From the NCBI RefSeq assembly GCF_009647655.1, contig NZ_WJFD01000001.1:1860001-1924000 (forward strand): a stretch of DNA of 64,000 bases, in the 5' to 3' direction. The translations under genes were made by a program, and so were the position numbers. The DNA is from Chitinophaga sp. SYP-B3965. GTDB taxonomy: Bacteria; Bacteroidota; Bacteroidia; Chitinophagales; Chitinophagaceae. The notes under the pieces were generated by a model that saw only the letters and a list, made by a program, of their open reading frames with translations, was not told where the DNA came from and ran no database searches. The stretch's first letter is position 1. Every line of letters starts with the position of its first letter. This document shows, one piece after another, positions 42,236-52,957 of the stretch.

Positions 42236-43750
42236 TTATTGCTGCGGGGTGAAATTATACGGCATCCACTCCGGCAAACTGCTCAGTTCTTTCTCTACGG
42301 CATCGCTGATGGGTATACCCCACTTTTCAAAGAAAGGCGCCACATTACGGCCGGAAACACGGGAAAAGGTACTGGCCCAGAGGTCCCGCTTCTGCACATC
42401 TGTTTTAGCATAGGCACCATCCGGGTCTTTGGCTGCCAGGGCCTGGTATTCCCGGAAGAACTTCTTAAACGTTTCCCAGCCAAACGCTTCCTGCAACTGG
42501 CGGAACATGATCAGGCCCAGGAAGGGGCTGGACTTCCACTTTTCATAATCAGCGCCTTCACTGAAATATTTCTTCATCATGTCCTGTGTTTCTTTATTTG
42601 ATACACCGGTATGTGCATCATCGCGTCCGCCTAATAAACGATCGAACATATAGAGGGAAAAGAAATTACAGCTCACTTCTGTGGTGCCGCCAAATACCCA
42701 ATCCAGGTTCTGCATGTTATGGCCTATCTCATGGAAGAAACCCCAGTTAGCGCCGCCTTTACTGCCCACCATGAGTTTCAGCGGGTTAGCGATCACATCG
42801 GCAGACAATAACCTGCGGGTAGGTGAATGATGGATCATCACGGGATACCCGCTGTGCATGAATCCGCCGCCAATGTGTTCATCTATCACCATGCGCTGCG
42901 GACGGTAGAAAGGTTGCGGGATCTGGGCCAGTTCTGCTTCTCCGCCTATGATCAGGTCCCATATCTTCATCACGTAAGCAGGATCTGTTACCTGTTGCAA
43001 AATGGAATCCGGAATGGTGAGCACTACTTTTCCTGTAGCCAGCTCTCCCCAGGGCGCTTTGTTGTTTTGCAGCTGTGTTTTCCATTCTTCCGGTGTGGTG
43101 ATACCAGCACGGTACAACGGGGCTTCAATAGCCCGGCTGATCTTCACATCTCCCACCCAGGAGGCTGCTTTGGGAGCAGTGGTTACATAGATCAAACCAC
43201 CAAAGGGAGAGGCGATCTTTGTAGTGGTGGCTTTCAGCTGCTGCGTTCTTACGATCAGCGGCATGCGGCGCCAGTCCTCTTTCCCGGCTACCCATTGATT
43301 GAGGTTGTCTGAATGCGCGCCTATCTGGATACCGATCCCTTTATCCAGTAATTCTTTGGGGATGGTTACTTCTATGTAAGCGCCCGGCGCTGCGTACAGG
43401 CCGGTGCTGTAAAGATTGTCCCGCCAGGGTTGTGAATAGTTGAGGCGGGATACTACGGGTACCAGCGCTTCGCTGATCTGATCGTGCGTGAAACGCACTG
43501 TTCTTGTTACAGCTGCGGCGCCTTCTTTTACTTTACCCGGAAAGATGTCTGCAGAAGGATGTGCTTTGATGTGTTTGTAATCATCACTGCTGAGCTGTGC
43601 CTTGCTCCATTCAAATACCTGTTTGCGCAGGTCTGTGTTTTTGGCGGATAAGGGCTGGGCAGGACTGATCACAACGGTGGCTGCATCCTGTGCATGGGAT
43701 AACATAGCGATGAGTAACATCGCGTATGTGATGGTAGAGTGCTTTATCAT
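42236..43750 (-). CDS. Secreted M60-family (enhancin-like) zinc metallopeptidase
   Basis: 504 residues from the ATG at 43750, which gives a proper signal peptide (MIKHSTITYAMLLIAMLSHAQ). Zinc motif HEIGH at 340-344 and the downstream Glu in TTEVSCN near 358 are the M60 gluzincin active site. The N-terminal GGLIYV-type beta region (SPFGGLIYVTTAPKA) and GGGFMHSGYPVMIHHS are also family features. M60 peptidases often cleave mucin-type glycoproteins outside the cell; here the substrate is unknown. Unlike many members it has no carbohydrate-binding module. Confidence 0.93.
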   Translation of the reverse strand: MIKHSTITYAMLLIAMLSHAQDAATVVISPAQPLSAKNTDLRKQVFEWSKAQLSSDDYKHIKAHPSADIFPGKVKEGAAAVTRTVRFTHDQISEALVPVVSRLNYSQPWRDNLYSTGLYAAPGAYIEVTIPKELLDKGIGIQIGAHSDNLNQWVAGKEDWRRMPLIVRTQQLKATTTKIASPFGGLIYVTTAPKAASWVGDVKISRAIEAPLYRAGITTPEEWKTQLQNNKAPWGELATGKVVLTIPDSILQQVTDPAYVMKIWDLIIGGEAELAQIPQPFYRPQRMVIDEHIGGGFMHSGYPVMIHHSPTRRLLSADVIANPLKLMVGSKGGANWGFFHEIGHNMQNLDWVFGGTTEVSCNFFSLYMFDRLLGGRDDAHTGVSNKETQDMMKKYFSEGADYEKWKSSPFLGLIMFRQLQEAFGWETFKKFFREYQALAAKDPDGAYAKTDVQKRDLWASTFSRVSGRNVAPFFEKWGIPISDAVEKELSSLPEWMPYNFTPQQ

Positions 43751-43889
43751 ACAATACAAAAATTAAGTTTTATCAAGATAAGGGAAGAAAGATGCTTTTT
43801 TCAACAATTATGGATGACTGGCAAATGCTTAATATGCAAGCCCGCAGGGTATTTTATGACAATTCGTTAACAATACGTAGCTTCGTTGG

Positions 43890-44837
43890 ATGAAAACGCT
43901 AAAGATAGCCACTGCCCAGTTTGAGAACCGTAGCGGTGATAAGAAATATAATCTCTCCGTGATCCGGGAACTGGCGCAAAAGGCAGCAGCCGATGGCGCC
44001 GATGTGATCGCTTTTCATGAATGCTCTGTCACGGGTTATACTTTTGCCCGCCACCTGGATGTTTCCCAGATGCTGGATACGGCGGAGCTGATACCAGATG
44101 GGCCCAGCGTAAAAAAGCTGACGGAAATTGCAGAAGAATTGAATATTGTGATCCTTGCCGGGTTGTTTGAAAAGGATGAAAACAATCATTTATTCAAAGC
44201 GTATGTATGTGTGGACAGGAATGGATTAGTTGCCAAATACCGCAAACTGCATCCTTTCATCAATCCTCATCTTACTCCCGGAGAAGAATATGTGGTGTTT
44301 GATCTGCTGGGATGGAAATGTGGCATACTGATCTGTTATGATAACAACATCATCGAAAATGTAAGAGCTACGACCCTGCTGGGTGCAGATATCATCTTCA
44401 TGCCGCATGTAACCATGTGCACACCTTCTACCAGGCCGGGCGCCGGTTTTGTTGATCCTGCATTATGGAAGAACAGGTACAATGACCCCACCTCCCTGCG
44501 GCAGGAATTTGATGGTTTAAAAGGCCGTGCATGGCTCATGAAATGGTTGCCCGCGAGGGCTTATGATAATGGCATCTATGCTGTTTTCTCCAATCCCATC
44601 GGCATGGATGATGACCAGTTGAAGAATGGCTGCTCCATGGTCCTGGACCCGTTTGGCGATATCATTGCGGAATGCCGCAAACTGGATAATGATTATGTGA
44701 TCGCTACTATTACTCCGGAAAAACTAACACAGGCAGGAGGTTACCGGTATAAGAAAGCCCGGAATCCGGCTTTGTATAAAGATATTATCGGGCAGGAGAA
44801 TGTACCGGAACAGAAAGTAGTGTGGATGAAAAAATGA
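43890..44837 (+). CDS. Nitrilase-family carbon-nitrogen hydrolase
   Basis: 315 residues with the complete Glu-Lys-Cys triad: HECSVTGY (Glu44), YRKLHPF (Lys119) and CGILICYDNN (Cys149). The family hydrolyses amides or nitriles or transfers acyl groups; this one resembles branches with aliphatic amide or N-carbamoyl substrates, but I cannot decide which. A TAGCTTCG box (43878-43885) ends four bases before the ATG. Its stop lies 8 bp from that of the convergent AraC gene. Confidence 0.93.
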   Translation: MKTLKIATAQFENRSGDKKYNLSVIRELAQKAAADGADVIAFHECSVTGYTFARHLDVSQMLDTAELIPDGPSVKKLTEIAEELNIVILAGLFEKDENNHLFKAYVCVDRNGLVAKYRKLHPFINPHLTPGEEYVVFDLLGWKCGILICYDNNIIENVRATTLLGADIIFMPHVTMCTPSTRPGAGFVDPALWKNRYNDPTSLRQEFDGLKGRAWLMKWLPARAYDNGIYAVFSNPIGMDDDQLKNGCSMVLDPFGDIIAECRKLDNDYVIATITPEKLTQAGGYRYKKARNPALYKDIIGQENVPEQKVVWMKK

Positions 44838-44844
44838 GGTGCCT

Positions 44845-45687
44845 CTACACTAACTGTTTGAATGCGGAAAATGCCATACCCTCATTGCTTTTGAAATAAT
44901 GGCTGAAATGTGCGGCATCATCAAAACCTAAAAGGCATCCTACTTCTTTAGCGGACTTCACAGTATAGCGGGCATAACGTTTAGCTTCCAGCATGATCCT
45001 GTTCTTGATCAACTGAGAGGGAGAAGGATAATTGCATTGCGAAAAAATGCTTGCAAGGTTCTTGGGAGACTTGTTCAAAGCCATCGCATAGAAACTTACT
45101 TCATGTTCTTTCCGGAAGTTTATTTCCAGCAACAGGTTAAACTGTCTGACCAGGTTCAGCTTATCTTCTGCCAGCCGCTGGTATATTGGCGTTTGCTGTT
45201 TAGCGATGCGGGTAACCTTAATGATAAGACGTTTTAGTACCGTGCGCAACATTTCGCCCTGCATATTGTCCCGGAGTGTTATATCCTCCATAAAAAGGCG
45301 TTCTATAGCAGACAAACTTTCCATTTCTGCAGATGTAAGCATCACAAAAAAAGGATGTGTGATGCCATAGAACAAAAAACCTACACAACTTACTTCCGCA
45401 TCATGATCTACGATGCAATAGAATTCACGGTTAAAGTGCCAGGATACCAGGTCCTGCGGCCTTTCAAATGTAAAATGCTGGTTTGCTACTAATGGTAATA
45501 CAGAACAAGGGGGCATGGAATACGTGATCCCATCAATTGTTACCTGCTGTTCCTTCGCTTTATTAACCACAAAGGTGTTTATGTTTTCCTTCTGGCCATT
45601 CAGTTGCCCCTCCGCTTTCAGGCAATGTTCATTCACACACACAACGAACCGCGCCCCTGTTGATCTGTCTTCAAATTCCCATTTCAT
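44845..45687 (-). CDS. AraC-family transcriptional regulator
   Basis: 280 residues from the ATG at 45687 (MKWEFEDRSTG). The N-terminal half is a cupin-like ligand domain without a named match; the C-terminal 100 residues form the AraC double helix-turn-helix (FYAMALNKSPKNLASIFSQCNYPSPSQLIKNRIMLEAKRYARYTVKSAKEVGCLLGFDDAAHFSHYFKSNEGMAFSAFK). Its target is unknown; the convergent nitrilase gene is a possible but unproven partner. Confidence 0.92.
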   Translation of the reverse strand: MKWEFEDRSTGARFVVCVNEHCLKAEGQLNGQKENINTFVVNKAKEQQVTIDGITYSMPPCSVLPLVANQHFTFERPQDLVSWHFNREFYCIVDHDAEVSCVGFLFYGITHPFFVMLTSAEMESLSAIERLFMEDITLRDNMQGEMLRTVLKRLIIKVTRIAKQQTPIYQRLAEDKLNLVRQFNLLLEINFRKEHEVSFYAMALNKSPKNLASIFSQCNYPSPSQLIKNRIMLEAKRYARYTVKSAKEVGCLLGFDDAAHFSHYFKSNEGMAFSAFKQLV

Positions 45688-45756
45688 ATTTTTGCGGTTA
45701 TAGTATCTATCTAACAACAAGACGTTTCAATAGTTTATAAACGCATGGCATAATCA

Positions 45757-47058
45757 TTAGTTCAGGGTAACTTTTATGATTTGCTTAACAGGAGGCAGTG
45801 TGGTAAAGGTGTTAGGGTTTGGTACCTCTATAATCAGTTTCTTCTCTGTGATCATCATTCCACCCTGCTGCCCATTACCCGCTCCGGGAAACTGATCCAT
45901 AGCCGTTCCATTATCATATAAACGGATCTGTTCGGAAACGTCTCCTTTCTGGTTCCATGCAATTCCATTATCCGCTGTGGAAAAAAACCAGTCATTGGAA
46001 AATCCATACATGGTGGCAATAGCAATCCGGTCATCTTTTGCCAGACTGATGGCCTGAGATACCTTACCTCCCGGCGCGCCATTAACAGATGGCAACAGCA
46101 CTGTATTCTCCGGATCAGCTAATATGTACACTTTCTTTATGCCCGGCTGGGTTTGAAGGGAAGCCGCCAGTTCATCAGGATTACCGGTTTGTGCCAGTTT
46201 CTTCAACCCTTTCATACGGTCACTCTCCCCTACTTTAAACAAAGGGTTCTCTCCCCTGTATATCACCACCAGCACGGGAGACAAGGGTGTAAAAATGCCG
46301 GTCTTCCCCTGTACAACAGTGTAGATCTCTGCATTATCTCCTGTTTCCGCCAGTTTGGTGAGGCCGGCATAACTTGTACTGCCGCTTTGATAAAGTGGCT
46401 GAGGATCCAGGAGATCTGTGCCTGCTATATAAGAAACGGCCCAAACCCCGGGACTTACCGGTGTTTCATTCGCAGTACCGCCTGAAGTATTTTTCAATGT
46501 TAATGTAAAGTAGGAATTACCATCATAATGTAATGTAGCCTTCAATAAAGCCGAAGCAGGCAGATAGGTATTCCCCTGGTCATCCACCCCGTTCACTTCC
46601 CTGATGTTCTTTGATTCAACTGCTCCCGGATGCATCACTGACATCCCCGGAGCCTGGTTTATCCTTGTTCCGTTATCCCAGAGCCTGATCACGGAAGACA
46701 CATCGCCATTAACAGGATCACCGGCCTCATTATACAAAGCAATACCCGGATTTCCCGGTGCAAAGAACAGGTCATTACTCCATCCGTACATAGCGGAGAA
46801 GGTTACACGTTGCCCCTTTGCAGCCGAAAAGGAAAAAGAAACTGCTTCTCCCGGCAGGATAACAGGCGCTGCTGCACCACTTCCTTTAAACATCCCGGAT
46901 TCCACCAGTGGTTTTCCCTGTAGTACATTCTCGATCACGATCGTACCGGGTTTACCTTCCATTCCCTCATGCTCCCTTTTACAGGCTATAAAACACATGG
47001 GCAATAAGGTAACAACCGCAAATCTTGTTAATGCTTTATTTAGTACTTGCATGGCCAT
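45757..47058 (-). CDS. Lipoprotein with two spondin-N domains
   Basis: 433 residues. The lipoprotein signal ends at FIACKRE (Cys near 26). Two spondin_N-like domains follow, about residues 40-215 and 250-425, each with the pattern MYGWSNDLFF or MYGFSNDWFF and then RLWDNGT or RLYDNGT. These match the spondin core around its metal site. The protein should face the periplasm or the cell surface; spondin domains in bacteria have no established role. A second Met (MQVLN) two codons in is an equally good start. Confidence 0.85.
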   Translation of the reverse strand: MAMQVLNKALTRFAVVTLLPMCFIACKREHEGMEGKPGTIVIENVLQGKPLVESGMFKGSGAAAPVILPGEAVSFSFSAAKGQRVTFSAMYGWSNDLFFAPGNPGIALYNEAGDPVNGDVSSVIRLWDNGTRINQAPGMSVMHPGAVESKNIREVNGVDDQGNTYLPASALLKATLHYDGNSYFTLTLKNTSGGTANETPVSPGVWAVSYIAGTDLLDPQPLYQSGSTSYAGLTKLAETGDNAEIYTVVQGKTGIFTPLSPVLVVIYRGENPLFKVGESDRMKGLKKLAQTGNPDELAASLQTQPGIKKVYILADPENTVLLPSVNGAPGGKVSQAISLAKDDRIAIATMYGFSNDWFFSTADNGIAWNQKGDVSEQIRLYDNGTAMDQFPGAGNGQQGGMMITEKKLIIEVPNPNTFTTLPPVKQIIKVTLN

Positions 47059-47156
47059 TTGTTTTCTTACAAAACTGGGTTAACTATGGCCAAAAGTCAA
47101 TGTAGATTGTTCCTTATTCCTTGTTGATTGTTCCGCTCCCGGATATTCACAAAATG

Positions 47157-47194
47157 AAAGAGGTGTTGCTAACCATGCAACACCTCTTTTTTAT
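47157..47194 (-). terminator. Terminator of metY
   Basis: A perfect 13-bp stem (47157-47169 with 47177-47189) with a seven-base loop lies 23 bp past the metY stop. The minus-strand tail is CTTTCATTTTG, and the plus side also has a T-run. Confidence 0.85.
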
Positions 47195-47211
47195 CCTACA
47201 ACCTAGTGAAT

Positions 47212-48557
<1,346 letters not shown>

Positions 48558-48668
48558 CGAATTATCAAAATAAAATATGCTGCATGTCAAGGAAAACGCG
48601 CACATCATCAAAGCTTTTCCTTATTCCCACCGGGTTTGCCTTGTTTTGTGGTATAAAATGCAAACATT

Positions 48669-49196
48669 ATGAAAACACTCACATCCATCTTCAGAAAGGC
48701 AGCGGCCCTGGCTATTGTCTGCCTTAGCGTTTTCTCTATCCAGGCTAAAGCGGGTGGAGATTATTTCAAGGTATACCTGAATAATAAGCTGATTCATGAA
48801 CAGTACATGACACAGCCGTTCAGCCTGGCGAAATTACAACTGGATAAAGCTAATATCAACGACCAGCTGGTATTCCATTACAGCCATTGCGGGACAATAG
48901 GCAACGGCCGTAAGATTGCTGTTAAAGATGCCAAAGGGAATGTTATCAAAGAATGGAAATTTGAAGACGTAAACGGCAAACATTCCGGTATGATCATTCC
49001 TGTGAAAGAAATTTTGCAACTTAAACAGGACGATCTGCAATTCGTGTATACGGCCAGGGAATTACCCAAAGGTCAGCTGATGGCATCTATACGGTTAACG
49101 GATAAAACCACGGGGTATCGCCCTGTGATTGGACAAACTCCTGGCGGCTGGGTGTTGGCTCTTCTTTTTGGATGGAACAGGGCGGCTGTTTGTTAG
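48669..49196 (+). CDS. Secreted protein of unknown function
   Basis: 175 residues with a signal peptide (MKTLTSIFRKAAALAIVCLSVFSIQAKA). The mature part is beta-rich (YFKVYLNNKLIHEQYMTQPFSLAKLQLDKANINDQLVFHYSHCGTIGNGRKI) and I do not recognise a family. The last ~22 residues (PVIGQTPGGWVLALLFGWNRAAVC) differ in style and are encoded partly by the first copy of a 38-bp duplication, so the original end may have been shorter. Confidence 0.8.
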   Translation: MKTLTSIFRKAAALAIVCLSVFSIQAKAGGDYFKVYLNNKLIHEQYMTQPFSLAKLQLDKANINDQLVFHYSHCGTIGNGRKIAVKDAKGNVIKEWKFEDVNGKHSGMIIPVKEILQLKQDDLQFVYTARELPKGQLMASIRLTDKTTGYRPVIGQTPGGWVLALLFGWNRAAVC

Positions 49197-49237
49197 GATT
49201 TCTTTCGGATGGAACGGCGTGGTCGTTTGTTAGAATC
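49163..49237. repeat. 38-bp tandem duplication across a gene end
   Basis: Copies at 49163-49199 and 49201-49237 share TCTTT, GGATGGAAC, a GG-rich middle and TGTTTGTTAG or CGTTTGTTAG. The TAG stop of the upstream gene falls inside copy one. Confidence 0.75.
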
Positions 49238-49271
49238 TTCCCGTTTGCCGGGATTTTGCTAGATTTACGGT

Positions 49272-49736
49272 ATGTCTCGCACTTACCGCATTAAGTCAGT
49301 ACAAATACTACCTGTTCCCCTGGAGCAGGCCTGGAAATTCTTCAGTGATCCAAATAATTTGCAACATATTACGCCGAAAAACATGGGCTTCACCGTTAAA
49401 AGTGAAGCCCATGGCGATCGGATCTATCCCGGGCAGATCATCGAATATTCCCTGAAGCCCATGCTGGGCATTAAAGTGTACTGGATGACGGAGATCACCC
49501 ATGTGCAGGAAAACAGTTTTTTTGTAGATGAACAACGCTATGGCCCCTACAGCCTTTGGCATCACCAGCACCATTTTAAGCCCGTTCCCGGCGGCGTGGA
49601 GATGACGGACATTATCCACTACCGCATTCCCCTTGGTTGGCTGGGAGACCTCGCCAATGCCCTTTTCGTACGCCGTAAGCTGGATGCGCTGTTTGCTTAC
49701 AGAACAGATATTATTCCCAGGAAATTGTACCCTTGA
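49272..49736 (+). CDS. SRPBCC-family ligand-binding protein
   Basis: 154 residues of the START/SRPBCC (polyketide cyclase-like) fold: QILPVPLEQAWKFFSDPNNLQHITPKNMGF at the start, GQIIEYSLKPMLGIKVYWMTEITHVQENSFFVDEQRYGPYSLWHHQHHFKPVPGGVEMTDIIHYRIPLGWLGDLANALFVRRKL. It matches the cell-division-inhibitor-like ligand-binding subgroup common in Bacteroidota and cyanobacteria. It is cytoplasmic, ligand unknown. TAGATTTA ends four bases before the ATG. The sialidase gene follows after 25 bp. Confidence 0.9.
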   Translation: MSRTYRIKSVQILPVPLEQAWKFFSDPNNLQHITPKNMGFTVKSEAHGDRIYPGQIIEYSLKPMLGIKVYWMTEITHVQENSFFVDEQRYGPYSLWHHQHHFKPVPGGVEMTDIIHYRIPLGWLGDLANALFVRRKLDALFAYRTDIIPRKLYP

Positions 49737-49761
49737 AATATTCTATATTGGGGGCTCAATA

Positions 49762-50835
49762 ATGAAAAATTTGATGATACGCGGCCTGATTGCCCTCTTT
49801 TTATTATTCATTCTTTCAGATACCAGCGCACAATCTATTGGCGCCCTGCTGGATAAAAGAGTGATGATCGTAGCAGATCCTCCCTTCCAATCCTGCCATG
49901 CATCTACCATTACCACCATCAGCAACAACAGGCTGATGGCGGCCTGGTTTGCAGGCAAACACGAAGGCAGTAACGATGTGGGCATCTGGACAGCCATCAA
50001 TGAAGAAGGAAAATGGGGAGCGCCCAAAGAGATCGCTAACGGTATCATCAACGATACACTCCGGTATCCCTGCTGGAATCCTGTACTGTTTAAAAGCAAA
50101 GCAGGCAAATTGTTCCTCTTTTATAAAGTAGGTAAGAACCCGCGGGAATGGTGGGGCATGATGATCACTTCCACGAATAACGGAAAAACATGGTCTTCTC
50201 CTGAGAAGCTGCCGGAAGGTATGCTGGGACCTATCAAGAACAAACCCATCCAATTAAAGAACGGCGATATCCTCTATCCTTCCAGCACAGAAAGCCGGGA
50301 CGAAAAAGAGTGGCACATCCACCTGGAGAAGTCTGACAAAAATGGTCAGCATTGGAGCCGTATTCCCATCAACAATGATACATTCAGCGTGATACAACCC
50401 AGTATCCTTACCTATCCGCATGATTCCCTGCAACTGATCAGCAGAAGCCGTCATAACTATTTGGTGGAATGCTGGTCTAAAGATAACGGCGCTACCTGGG
50501 GGCCTTTACGCCTGATGTCACTACCTAATCCCAATGCGGGCACAGATGCGCTCACTTTGAAAAACGGCATCAGGGTACTGGTGTATAATCCTTTATTCAA
50601 AGGGCAGGAATGGTGGGAAGGCAGAAGCAGGTTGTATGTAGCTGCTTCTGAAGATGGCGTTAACTGGAAGAATATCTTCTCCCTGGAAAACGGGGATAAA
50701 GGTGAATTCAGTTATCCTGCTGTGATCCAGGCAGAAGATGAAAGTGTGCATATCACTTATACGGCGGACAGGAAGAATATCCGGCATGTGGTGTTGCAGG
50801 TGCGTAAGAAGAATGCGGATGGATTAATGGAATAA
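49762..50835 (+). CDS. Secreted sialidase-like (BNR repeat) protein
   Basis: 357 residues from the ATG at 49762, chosen for its signal peptide (MKNLMIRGLIALFLLFILSDTSAQ). The six-bladed propeller shows Asp-box motifs STNNGKTW, SKDNGATW and SEDGVNW, and the N-terminal region CHASTITTISNNRLMAAWFAGKHEGSNDVGIW that is usual for the exo-sialidase-like superfamily (GH33-related) in Bacteroidota. Exact substrate is uncertain; several relatives act on other sugars. The 3' end overlaps the convergent lipoprotein gene by 12 bp. Confidence 0.9.
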   Translation: MKNLMIRGLIALFLLFILSDTSAQSIGALLDKRVMIVADPPFQSCHASTITTISNNRLMAAWFAGKHEGSNDVGIWTAINEEGKWGAPKEIANGIINDTLRYPCWNPVLFKSKAGKLFLFYKVGKNPREWWGMMITSTNNGKTWSSPEKLPEGMLGPIKNKPIQLKNGDILYPSSTESRDEKEWHIHLEKSDKNGQHWSRIPINNDTFSVIQPSILTYPHDSLQLISRSRHNYLVECWSKDNGATWGPLRLMSLPNPNAGTDALTLKNGIRVLVYNPLFKGQEWWEGRSRLYVAASEDGVNWKNIFSLENGDKGEFSYPAVIQAEDESVHITYTADRKNIRHVVLQVRKKNADGLME

Positions 50836-51879
50836 CACCGGGAAGCTTTTTTGCAGTAAACTCCATCCTTCCTGCGAGAAGACCTTGCTGGCCCTGTATC
50901 CGGCTATCAGTTTTTTGGCTTTATCTATTTCCTGATCTTGCACATAAATAGCTATCAATGCGGACAGGTTATCAAGCAGGTCCGGGTCATAGGCAGCCAC
51001 TTTTTCATAAAAAGGTTTAGCGGCCGCGTGGTTACCCATCTGCCAATGAATGGCTCCTTTGTAATAATCCAGGTAGGGATCACCTTCTCCTCCAATGCGT
51101 TCATTTACTTTATCAACAGCCAGCAATGCCTGCTCATAATCTTTCAATGCTATGCAGGCACCTATCATGCGTAAATAACCATAAGGATTCACCTTCACCC
51201 ATTTCTCCACTGCTACTTTATAATCTTCCGGGCGGCCGATATTCCAGCAGGCATTCACATACGGCATCAACATCCATTTATGCTGTTGCTGTGCAACAGG
51301 TAACTGCTCAAACAATTCCTTTATACCCAGGTTATCCCGTCTGCCTTCCATTTCTTTTATCAACCTGGATTGCTTTACGTTTTCATCCTCTACCCCTATC
51401 GTGTTCAATCCATCTGCCAACGCGGTGGTCAGTTCTTCTCCTGTTTCGAAACCCAGCATGTCTTCTATTTTCACTACATTTCCCACCTTGATCAGATGAA
51501 AGTCCATATAGGTAATACCTCCTGTATTCAGGAACCTGAAAACCAGGTGGCGGTGACCGTTCTTCTCATAATTACGCACCAGTTTGCCACTGCCTCCCTC
51601 GCTGCTTTTCATGGCCACCTTCATAGTGGGCATAATACTGTATTCAGCCCGGGTCCTTTCCATCACCTTCGGATCCCGTATCTTTTTAGCCAGTACATTA
51701 AACAGGGAAGGCATATCAAAAAATGCGGCCAAACCTTCTGCACTGCCCTGCTGGATAACAACTTCCATTTCCTTTGCAGTGGCCTGCGCCTCTTCTTTGG
51801 ATATAACATAGGAAGTATTAACCTTACAGGATGAAAATACACAGGCAAAAAATGCAGACCATACGATCGTTCTTAACAT
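50824..51879 (-). CDS. Lipoprotein of unknown function, tandem paralog 3
   Basis: 351 residues with a lipoprotein signal (FFACVFSSCKV; Cys near 18). N-terminal half: EEAxAxAKEMEVVIQQGSAEGLAAFFDMPSLF, then a beta-rich middle with GGITYMDFHLIKVGNVVKIEDMLGFETGEELTTALADGL. The C-terminal half is helical and TPR-like (DYKVAVEKWVKVNPYGYLRMIGACIALKDYEQALLAVDKVNERIGGEGDPYLDYYKGAIHWQMGNHAAAKPFYEKVA). It is a clear paralog of the two genes upstream and lies 3 bp after the second. I do not recognise the family. Confidence 0.85.
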   Translation of the reverse strand: MLRTIVWSAFFACVFSSCKVNTSYVISKEEAQATAKEMEVVIQQGSAEGLAAFFDMPSLFNVLAKKIRDPKVMERTRAEYSIMPTMKVAMKSSEGGSGKLVRNYEKNGHRHLVFRFLNTGGITYMDFHLIKVGNVVKIEDMLGFETGEELTTALADGLNTIGVEDENVKQSRLIKEMEGRRDNLGIKELFEQLPVAQQQHKWMLMPYVNACWNIGRPEDYKVAVEKWVKVNPYGYLRMIGACIALKDYEQALLAVDKVNERIGGEGDPYLDYYKGAIHWQMGNHAAAKPFYEKVAAYDPDLLDNLSALIAIYVQDQEIDKAKKLIAGYRASKVFSQEGWSLLQKSFPVLFH

Positions 51880-51882
51880 AAA

Positions 51883-52953
51883 CTACTTCTTTAATTGCGG
51901 ATAACTTGCATACACGATGTCCAGTGTTGGTTGGTTAAACCACTTACTGGTTTTGTACTCCGCGATCACCTTTTCCGCTTTCTCCGTTTCATTATCCTCC
52001 ATGTAAGCAATGAGCAATGATTGCACATTGTCTGCCAGGTCTGCTCCTTTGGCATATGCCTTTTCATAACTGGCTTTGCTTTCTGCCGGTTTTCCCATCA
52101 TCCTGTATACATTGCCCCTGAAATAGTCAAGGTAATGATCTCTGCCAACAAGCGAATCTATCTTATTAACAGCAGCCAATACTTTATCATATTCTTCCGC
52201 CATAATATAAGCATCTATCAGCATCAGGTATGAATTGGGCGCATCAGGAAAGGATTCCGAAAATTTCTCCAGGGACATCTTGTATTCCGCATCACTGATA
52301 TTTTTGCAGGCATCGATATAGAACAGCATTACTCCTTTATCCTTTTGCAATTCAGCAGGCAGGCGTTCAAACTGTTCTTTCACGCCTTCAAAATCACCCC
52401 TTTTTCTCTTCGCCTGCATGGCGAGAACGGAATCTGCCATTCTTTTTGAATCACTGGAGGAAGCTCCTTTCGGACTCATCGCATCGAATGCATCTGCTAA
52501 GGTGGTACTGATAGTTCCTCCTGTTGAATAACTATACAGGTCTTCCGCTTTTACCGTATTCTTTACTTTTACCAGGTAGAAATCCATGTAATTAAAGCCT
52601 CCCTCACTGGTTAATCTGAAAAGCACGTGTTGCTGCCCATCCTTTTCATATTGCCGCAGAAAACGAAAGCTACCGTTCTCAGCAGCCTGTATCGTTGTTT
52701 TTGCCAGATTCGTAAGAGCCGGTGTAATATTGAATGTTTTCATGTTTTCCTCCTTTGCTGCACGGCTCTTGCTTATAACGAGCTTAACAAAGGCATCTTT
52801 TTCAAAGAAGGCGGCAAGCCCCTCCGGGTTCCTGCTCAGCACCATCTCTTCCAGCCGGTTTGCAGCTGCCAGGGCTTCTTCTTTTGTTACTTTCTCGGGA
52901 ACTGCTTTACAGGATGCAAACAGGATAATTAATAAGGCAATAGTTCTTAACAT
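51883..52953 (-). CDS. Lipoprotein of unknown function, tandem paralog 2
   Basis: 356 residues with the same layout as its neighbours: lipobox LFASCKAV, EGLAAFFEKDAFVKLVISKSRAAKE, a middle SEGGFNYMDFYLVKVKNTVKAEDLYSYSTGGTISTTLADAFDAM, and a TPR-like C-terminus (YLMLIDAYIMAEEYDKVLAAVNKIDSLVGRDHYLDYFRGNVYRMMGKPAESKASYEKAYAKGADLADNVQSLLIAYMEDNETEKAEKVI). It starts 4 bp after paralog 1, so the three genes form an operon. Envelope-anchored; function unknown. Confidence 0.85.
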   Translation of the reverse strand: MLRTIALLIILFASCKAVPEKVTKEEALAAANRLEEMVLSRNPEGLAAFFEKDAFVKLVISKSRAAKEENMKTFNITPALTNLAKTTIQAAENGSFRFLRQYEKDGQQHVLFRLTSEGGFNYMDFYLVKVKNTVKAEDLYSYSTGGTISTTLADAFDAMSPKGASSSDSKRMADSVLAMQAKRKRGDFEGVKEQFERLPAELQKDKGVMLFYIDACKNISDAEYKMSLEKFSESFPDAPNSYLMLIDAYIMAEEYDKVLAAVNKIDSLVGRDHYLDYFRGNVYRMMGKPAESKASYEKAYAKGADLADNVQSLLIAYMEDNETEKAEKVIAEYKTSKWFNQPTLDIVYASYPQLKK

Positions 52954-52957
52954 GGTA

